A DNA stretch of 64,000 bases from Polynucleobacter sp. CS-Odin-A6 (GTDB taxonomy: Bacteria; Pseudomonadota; Gammaproteobacteria; Burkholderiales; Burkholderiaceae): NCBI RefSeq assembly GCF_018882095.1, contig NZ_JACVPD010000002.1, positions 248,001-312,000 of the forward strand, written 5' to 3'. Numbering within the stretch: position 1 is the first letter of the stretch; the number at the start of each line of letters is the position of its first letter. A program made the position numbers and the translations under genes. Of this stretch, positions 59,250 through 64,000 are shown piece by piece. The notes beneath the pieces were generated by a model. The model was not told where the DNA came from, made no database searches, and saw only the letters and a list, made by a program, of their open reading frames with translations.

Positions 59250-60655
59250 TACTCCGCTTTCTTTTCTATTGTGGCCAATATTTTTTGATGCACACCACCA
59301 AAGCCGCCGTTACTCATTACTAGAATGTGATCGCCCGGCTTCGCTTCATGCGCTACAGCATTTACCAAGACACCAAGATCATCAAAGCTTAATGCACGAT
59401 CTTTTTCTATGGCATTTAATGGCGCTAAGACTTCATTTAAATCCCAGCCCAAAGATTCTTTACCAGCACTAGCGCCATACGCAAAGACCTTATCAGCTGC
59501 CTCTAAGCTGTTAGGAAGCTGTGCTTTCATCACGCCTAACTTCATCGTATTTGATCGCGGCTCTAAAACCGCCAAAATCCGAGACTTCCCAACTCGTCTA
59601 CGTAAGCCATCGACAGTGGTGGTGATCGCTGTTGGGTGATGCGCAAAGTCATCATAGACTGTCACATCATTTGCAACGCCAATAGTCTCTAAACGGCGTT
59701 TTACATTCTTAAACTGGATCAAGGCACGGGCAGCATCCGCTGGTGAAATGCCAATGTGATTTGCGCAGGCAATTGCTGCTAGTGCATTGAGCTGATTATG
59801 GCGTCCCATGACTCCAGAGTCTGGCGCCCATTCGACAGCTGCTACCTCCTTGCCCTTATGCAGAACAATAAAACCATCAGCCTCTTGAGAAATCAATGAC
59901 CAGACATTGTTTTTATCTTGTCCGAATCTTTCAATAGGCGCCCAAGCGCCTCGGGTAATGACTCTATCTAAAGCAGGCTCCTCACCATTGACTACTACCC
60001 GGCCATTGCCTGGAACCGTACGAACTAAGTGATGAAATTGGGTTTCGATTGCAGCGAGATCCGCAAAAATATCAGCATGATCAAACTCCAGATTATTTAA
60101 TAAAGCCGTGGAGGGACGGTAGTGAACAAACTTGCTGCGCTTATCAAAAAATGCAGTGTCGTATTCATCCGCCTCGATAACAAAATATTTGCCCTCACCA
60201 AGGCGCGCCGACACAGTGAAATTCAGTGGCACGCCACCAATTAAATATCCAGGCTGGTAACCGTTGAATTCCAGAATCCACGCCAGCATTGCAGAAGTGG
60301 TTGTTTTGCCATGAGTGCCTGCTACTGCCAGCACATGCCTGCCAAATATCACTTGCTCACCTAGCCATTGGGGTCCAGAGGTGTAAGGAAGACCTTGATT
60401 GAGTATGGCCTCCATCAATGGATTGCCACGAGAAACCACATTGCCGATCACAAATAAATCCGGCATCGTCTCAAACTGTAATAATTGGTCAGGCGAGAAT
60501 CCCTCAATGAGCTCGATGCCCTGCGCTTCAAGCTGAGTGCTCATTGGTGGATATACATTGGCATCACAACCAGTAACGCGATGTCCGGCTTGCCGCGCGA
60601 TTGCGGCAATGCCGCCCATGAAAGTACCGCAAATGCCTAAGATATGAATATGCAT
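59249..60655 (-). CDS. mpl: UDP-N-acetylmuramate:L-alanyl-gamma-D-glutamyl-meso-diaminopimelate ligase
   Basis: A 468-residue Mur ligase that recycles the murein tripeptide onto UDP-MurNAc. The opening [21 protein letters not shown] is Mpl-specific (compare MurC), the ATP loop is [13 protein letters not shown] (112-124), and [21 protein letters not shown] is diagnostic. ATG 60655 is preferred over an in-frame TTG at 60661, because TAAAAT lies seven bases before it. It diverges from the TlpA-like gene and leads the mpl-fabG-rnb-tonB-aroE-mtgA run. Confidence 0.95.
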   Translation of the reverse strand: MHIHILGICGTFMGGIAAIARQAGHRVTGCDANVYPPMSTQLEAQGIELIEGFSPDQLLQFETMPDLFVIGNVVSRGNPLMEAILNQGLPYTSGPQWLGEQVIFGRHVLAVAGTHGKTTTSAMLAWILEFNGYQPGYLIGGVPLNFTVSARLGEGKYFVIEADEYDTAFFDKRSKFVHYRPSTALLNNLEFDHADIFADLAAIETQFHHLVRTVPGNGRVVVNGEEPALDRVITRGAWAPIERFGQDKNNVWSLISQEADGFIVLHKGKEVAAVEWAPDSGVMGRHNQLNALAAIACANHIGISPADAARALIQFKNVKRRLETIGVANDVTVYDDFAHHPTAITTTVDGLRRRVGKSRILAVLEPRSNTMKLGVMKAQLPNSLEAADKVFAYGASAGKESLGWDLNEVLAPLNAIEKDRALSFDDLGVLVNAVAHEAKPGDHILVMSNGGFGGVHQKILATIEKKAE

Positions 60656-60662
60656 AGGCAAA

Positions 60663-60668
60663 TTTTAG
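60663..60668 (-). promoter_or_regulatory. -10-like TAAAAT before mpl
   Basis: Minus-strand TAAAAT with seven bases to the mpl ATG; TTCGGT 18 bases further upstream is a possible -35. It would begin the mpl transcript at the start codon. The interval to the divergent gene is only 26 bases, so promoters must overlap genes. Confidence 0.35.
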
Positions 60669-60681
60669 CTAAGGAGTTGTA

Positions 60682-61209
60682 ATGAACCGAAGACAGTGGA
60701 TCAGTTTTGCCGGAATTGGCCTATTGGCACTGATCGCAGGAGTGACTACTTCGCAGTGGATTTATAAAACGAGTCTAGCCAGTGACCCTGCGATTCAGGC
60801 TTTTTTTGCGAACTCTTGGCAAACGCCCGATGGAAAACCGGTAAATAGCGACCAATGGCGAGGAAAAGTCCTCGTAGTGAACTTTTGGGCCTCTTGGTGC
60901 CCCCCTTGTGTCGAAGAAATGCCTGCTTTAGACCGGTTACAGAAAGAATTTTTGTCTCAAAATGTGCTAATTGTCGGCATTGGTATTGATTCACCCTCTA
61001 ATATTCGTGAATTTCTTGAAAAAACACCAATTTCCTACCCGATCGTTGTAGGGGGTTTGGAAGGCAGCAACCTTTCAAAACAAATGGGGAATGCTCAGGG
61101 TGCGCTTCCCTATACTGTCATCATTAAGGCAAACGGCCAGGCTAGTAATAGCAAATTAGGGAAGATAAGTGAAGAAGAGCTCAGAAATCAGATTAAATCT
61201 GCTTTATAA
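60682..61209 (+). CDS. TlpA-like thioredoxin-fold protein
   Basis: A 175-residue periplasmic or membrane-anchored thiol protein. An N-terminal hydrophobic helix (residues 8-25) is followed by a TlpA/ResA-type domain with VVNFWASWCPPCVEEMPAL, the WCxxC redox pair, and a cis-Pro segment in ALPYTVIIK. Members reduce cytochrome c maturation or periplasmic disulfides. It has a strong AAGGAG ribosome site. It is divergent from mpl and 247 bases before aroQ. Confidence 0.88.
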   Translation: MNRRQWISFAGIGLLALIAGVTTSQWIYKTSLASDPAIQAFFANSWQTPDGKPVNSDQWRGKVLVVNFWASWCPPCVEEMPALDRLQKEFLSQNVLIVGIGIDSPSNIREFLEKTPISYPIVVGGLEGSNLSKQMGNAQGALPYTVIIKANGQASNSKLGKISEEELRNQIKSAL

Positions 61210-61456
61210 GATCTTTTATTGAATTTTATTCCTCACTGTTTTTACTAAAATCCCTTGTTTAACTACTAAATTTAGTTCTATTTCCCTTAAAAATACGATG
61301 AAATCTTATTTTTGAGTCACTCTTTTTTGCTGAACAGGGTCTTCCGGAGGTATACTTTCATTCTCTGAACGATGAAATAATTTCACAAAATAAGCAGTTT
61401 TAGAGCAATGCTTAATCTACTCAATTAACCCTAACTGCCTCTAAAAATATCGATCT
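61210..61456. other. 247-base intergenic region before aroQ
   Basis: The longest interval without a gene in the window. It is AT-rich, contains a promoter-like element and a 12-base palindrome ACTAAATTTAGT at 61265-61276, and I see no tRNA, small RNA hairpin, or open frame worth calling. Confidence 0.6.
61327..61356 (+). promoter_or_regulatory. Sigma-70-like promoter for the aroQ-accB-accC unit
   Basis: TTGCTG (61327-61332) and TATACT (61351-61356) are separated by 18 bases. The predicted start point would leave a leader of roughly 95 bases before aroQ. The palindrome at 61265-61276 lies about 50 bases upstream of the -35 and might bind a regulator. Confidence 0.5.
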
Positions 61457-61906
61457 ATGTCGAAAAATACCTCAATTCTCGTTATTCAAGGTCCAAATCT
61501 CAATTTGCTGGGAACCCGTGAGCCTGAGGTTTACGGTAAAACCACCTTAGAAGACATCCATAACAAACTGGGCATCATTTCTAAATCTCATTCGGTTGAG
61601 CTGTCTACCTTCCAAAGCAATCATGAGGGGGAGCTGATTGACTGCGTTCAGAAAGCCAAACGGGATGGAGTGGATTTCATCATCATCAATCCTGGTGCTT
61701 TTACCCATACTAGCGTTGCTCTGCGCGATGCCCTCGCTGGAGTTGCCATCCCCTTTATTGAAGTGCACTTATCCAATATTCATCGACGCGAAGAATTCCG
61801 AAAGCACTCCTACCTATCCGATATTGCCACTGGTGTGATTTGCGGCCTTGGGGCAATTGGCTATGAACTTGCTCTTGAAGCCGCTATAGCTAATTTAGAA
61901 AAATAA
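61457..61906 (+). CDS. aroQ: 3-dehydroquinate dehydratase, type II
   Basis: A 149-residue enzyme dehydrating 3-dehydroquinate in the shikimate pathway; the family forms dodecamers. It starts with [19 protein letters not shown], with the catalytic Tyr, and has [14 protein letters not shown] and [19 protein letters not shown] with the catalytic His and Arg. It is followed after 34 bases by accB, an order common in beta- and gammaproteobacteria. Confidence 0.96.
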   Translation: MSKNTSILVIQGPNLNLLGTREPEVYGKTTLEDIHNKLGIISKSHSVELSTFQSNHEGELIDCVQKAKRDGVDFIIINPGAFTHTSVALRDALAGVAIPFIEVHLSNIHRREEFRKHSYLSDIATGVICGLGAIGYELALEAAIANLEK

Positions 61907-61940
61907 CAATTCATTCAGAATGACATAAGAGGAATCCTCA

Positions 61941-62408
61941 ATGGACCTGAGAAAACTAAAAACCTTAATTGATCTCGTTTCTGAATCAGGAATCTCTGAA
62001 TTAGAAGTGAACGAAGGTGAAGATCGTGTACGCATCGTAAATGCCGGATCTGCAGCCCCTGCGGGTCAAGTGATCTATACCAACCCAGCGCCAACTCAGG
62101 CTATACAAACTTTGACTTCTGTTGCAGCCCCTGCTCCTGCAGTTGCCGCAGCGGAGGAAGCGCCTGCAGAAACTGGTTTCGTGGCTCGCTCACCGATGGT
62201 GGGCACCTTCTATCGCGCGCCGAATCCAGAATCCCCTGATTTCGTCAAAGTAGGCGATACAGTCAAGGTCGGTCAAACACTCTGCATTATTGAAGCCATG
62301 AAGCTGCTCAATGAAATTGAATCCGAGCAAGCTGGCGTCATTAAGCAAATTCTGTGTGAAAACGGCCAGGGCGTCGAATTTGATCAGCCACTGTTCATCA
62401 TCGCTTAA
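61941..62408 (+). CDS. accB: Acetyl-CoA carboxylase biotin carboxyl carrier protein
   Basis: A 155-residue carrier of the acetyl-CoA carboxylase complex. An N-terminal region begins MDLRKLKTLIDLVSESGISE, an Ala/Pro-rich linker lies at 35-80, and the biotinyl domain carries IIEAMKLLNEIES with biotin Lys121. The start has AGAGGAA upstream. accC follows after 62 bases in the same unit. Confidence 0.97.
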   Translation: MDLRKLKTLIDLVSESGISELEVNEGEDRVRIVNAGSAAPAGQVIYTNPAPTQAIQTLTSVAAPAPAVAAAEEAPAETGFVARSPMVGTFYRAPNPESPDFVKVGDTVKVGQTLCIIEAMKLLNEIESEQAGVIKQILCENGQGVEFDQPLFIIA

Positions 62409-62470
62409 TGGTTTTCCCATTGATCATCTCTAGATCTATCCAATGCAATCCTACTTAACTCAGAGCGGAC

Positions 62471-63835
62471 ATGTTCGATAAGATTCTGATTGCCAATCGC
62501 GGAGAAATTGCTCTCCGCATCCAACGCGCCTGTCGCGAGCTGGGAATTAAAACAGTTGTCGTGTTCTCCACTGCAGACAAAGAAGCCAAATATGTGAAAC
62601 TTGCAGATGAAGCGGTTTGCATCGGGCCAGCACCATCGCCTCTGAGCTACCTCAACATGCCGGCTATTATTTCTGCGGCAGAAGTGACTGATGCTGAAGC
62701 GATTCACCCAGGTTATGGCTTTCTCTCTGAGAACGCGGACTTCGCTGAGCGCGTCGAGAAATCGGGTTTCGCATTCATTGGCCCCACTGCGGCATCGATT
62801 CGTCTGATGGGCGACAAGGTGTCCGCCAAGCGCGCCATGATCAAAGCAGGCGTTCCCTGCGTACCTGGATCTGAAGGTGCATTACCAAACAATCCAAAAG
62901 AAATTATTGCAACTGCAAAACGCGTTGGTTATCCAGTTATCATTAAAGCGGCAGGTGGTGGTGGTGGTCGCGGTATGCGCGTGGTCCATACCGAGGCAGC
63001 GCTTCTGAATGCGGTCAACATGACCAAAGAAGAGGCTGGTCGTGCTTTTGGTAATCCAGAAGTCTATATGGAGAAATTTCTGGAGAAACCGCGTCATGTA
63101 GAAATTCAGATTTTGGCGGATACCCATGGCAATGCCATTTGGTTAGGTGAACGCGACTGCTCGATGCAGCGTCGGCACCAAAAAGTGATTGAAGAAGCAC
63201 CTGCGCCAGGCATTGACCGTCGCTTAATTGCTAAAATTGGTGAGCGTTGTGCGGAAGCTTGCAGAAAAATAGGTTATCGAGGCGCTGGCACCTTTGAATT
63301 CTTATTCGAAGATAACGAATTCTTCTTCATTGAAATGAATACCCGAGTTCAAGTAGAGCACCCCGTGACTGAAATGATTACCGGTGTTGATATCGTTCAA
63401 GAGCAAATTCGGATTGCTGCTGGTTTAAAGCTCGGCTATCGCCAAAAAGATATTGTTTTCCGTGGACATGCGATTGAATGCCGTTTAAATGCGGAAGATC
63501 CATTCAAATTCACACCAAGCCCAGGGAAGATTGGTTCCTTCCATATGCCAGGGGGTCCTGGTATTCGCGTCGACTCACATGCCTATAGCGGGTATGTAGT
63601 GCCATCCAATTACGATTCCATGATCGGTAAGTTAATTGCTTACGGCAATACCCGTGAACAAGCGATCCGCCGTATGCAGATCGCACTCTCTGAGATGGTG
63701 ATTGATGGCATTACGACTAACGTCCCTCTCCATCGTGAACTCATGCTGGATCCAAACTTTATTGAAGGTGGTACCAGCATTCATTATCTTGAGCATCGTC
63801 TTGAAGAGCAGGCCGCCAGTCGCGGCAAGTCCTAA
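62471..63835 (+). CDS. accC: Acetyl-CoA carboxylase biotin carboxylase subunit
   Basis: A 454-residue ATP-grasp enzyme that carboxylates the biotin of AccB. It starts [20 protein letters not shown]; the ATP lid is [14 protein letters not shown] and catalytic sites lie in [20 protein letters not shown]. Standard length. accB precedes it and prmA follows by 28 bases, likely one operon. Confidence 0.97.
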   Translation: MFDKILIANRGEIALRIQRACRELGIKTVVVFSTADKEAKYVKLADEAVCIGPAPSPLSYLNMPAIISAAEVTDAEAIHPGYGFLSENADFAERVEKSGFAFIGPTAASIRLMGDKVSAKRAMIKAGVPCVPGSEGALPNNPKEIIATAKRVGYPVIIKAAGGGGGRGMRVVHTEAALLNAVNMTKEEAGRAFGNPEVYMEKFLEKPRHVEIQILADTHGNAIWLGERDCSMQRRHQKVIEEAPAPGIDRRLIAKIGERCAEACRKIGYRGAGTFEFLFEDNEFFFIEMNTRVQVEHPVTEMITGVDIVQEQIRIAAGLKLGYRQKDIVFRGHAIECRLNAEDPFKFTPSPGKIGSFHMPGGPGIRVDSHAYSGYVVPSNYDSMIGKLIAYGNTREQAIRRMQIALSEMVIDGITTNVPLHRELMLDPNFIEGGTSIHYLEHRLEEQAASRGKS

Positions 63836-63863
63836 AGTCAATTGATGCTCATTTGGAGTCAGC

Positions 63864-64000
63864 ATGTCTTATCGTGAACTGATTTTCACTGTTTCAGCCG
63901 AGATTGCGGAGTCACTGGGTGATGCATTACTGGAAGTGGGTGCGCTTTCAGTCACTGTTGAGGATGCCGCTGCAGGGGGTTACGATGAAAACCCACTCTA
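63864..64000 (+). CDS. prmA: Ribosomal protein L11 methyltransferase, 5' part
   Basis: Only the first 45 codons are in the window; the gene runs off the right edge. The translation begins [20 protein letters not shown] and continues [19 protein letters not shown], matching the PrmA N-terminal substrate-recognition domain. GGAG lies six bases before ATG 63864. The accB-accC-prmA order supports the call. Confidence 0.88.
   Translation, partial: MSYRELIFTVSAEIAESLGDALLEVGALSVTVEDAAAGGYDENPL

Overview
The window is a housekeeping stretch of a betaproteobacterial chromosome (Burkholderiales; gene content, gene order and moderate base composition most resemble Polynucleobacter from memory, which cannot be verified here). 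Genes are dense on both strands, no gap exceeds about 250 bases, and I found no rRNA, tRNA, insertion sequence, phage module or CRISPR array.

Layout. 0-0.3 kb: an orphan Phd/YefM-type antitoxin-like gene with an upstream palindrome. 0.3-6.2 kb: riboflavin synthesis (ribE, ribD on the minus strand; ribB-type RibBX, ribH, nusB on the plus strand), interrupted by four overlapping minor pseudopilin genes. 6.3-10.9 kb: gabD, trmB, a UDP-glucuronate decarboxylase-like gene, a DUF2721 membrane protein and uppP. 11.0-13.7 kb: a TolC-family channel and heptosyltransferase waaC. 13.7-25.5 kb: a minus-strand surface-glycan cluster holding the dTDP-L-rhamnose set (rfbB, D, A, C), a dTDP-3-acetamido-3,6-dideoxyhexose branch (FdtB-like aminotransferase plus an FdtC-FdtA fusion) and five transferase-like genes, including an unusual GT-A/GT-D two-domain protein. 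Its glycosyltransferase part (19.4-24.2 kb) is visibly richer in A+T than the flanks and looks acquired.

25.5-28.9 kb: ydcF-like, algH, ruvX, pyrR, pyrB, one co-directional run leading straight into the glycan cluster. 29.0-31.4 kb: phr photolyase and apaH. 31.4-42.2 kb: a long minus-strand run bamE, dapB, leuS, lptE, holA, proA, hemJ, a THUMP RNA methyltransferase, rubredoxin and hemL. 42.3-49.9 kb: fur, gap, tkt, rsmE, an unrecognised conserved-looking protein and a malic enzyme-phosphotransacetylase fusion. 50-54 kb: thiL-pgpA-pncC, corA, pyrF. 54-60.7 kb: minus-strand run mpl, fabG-like, RNB exonuclease, TonB-like, aroE, mtgA. 60.7-64 kb: TlpA-like thioredoxin, aroQ, accB, accC and the start of prmA.

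Themes. The genes work mainly in cofactor synthesis (riboflavin, haem, thiamine), envelope building (undecaprenyl phosphate recycling, LPS core and glycan, Lpt/Bam lipoproteins, peptidoglycan recycling), central carbon flow (gap, tkt, maeB) and lipid synthesis. The strongest candidates for something unusual are the GT-A/GT-D fusion within an AT-rich glycan island, the degenerate second half of RibBX, the leaderless minor pilins, and a recurring layout in which a -10-like hexamer sits 5 to 8 bases before the start codon of at least eight genes, suggesting leaderless transcripts. Annotation rests on recognisable motifs and gene context only; no database search was possible.
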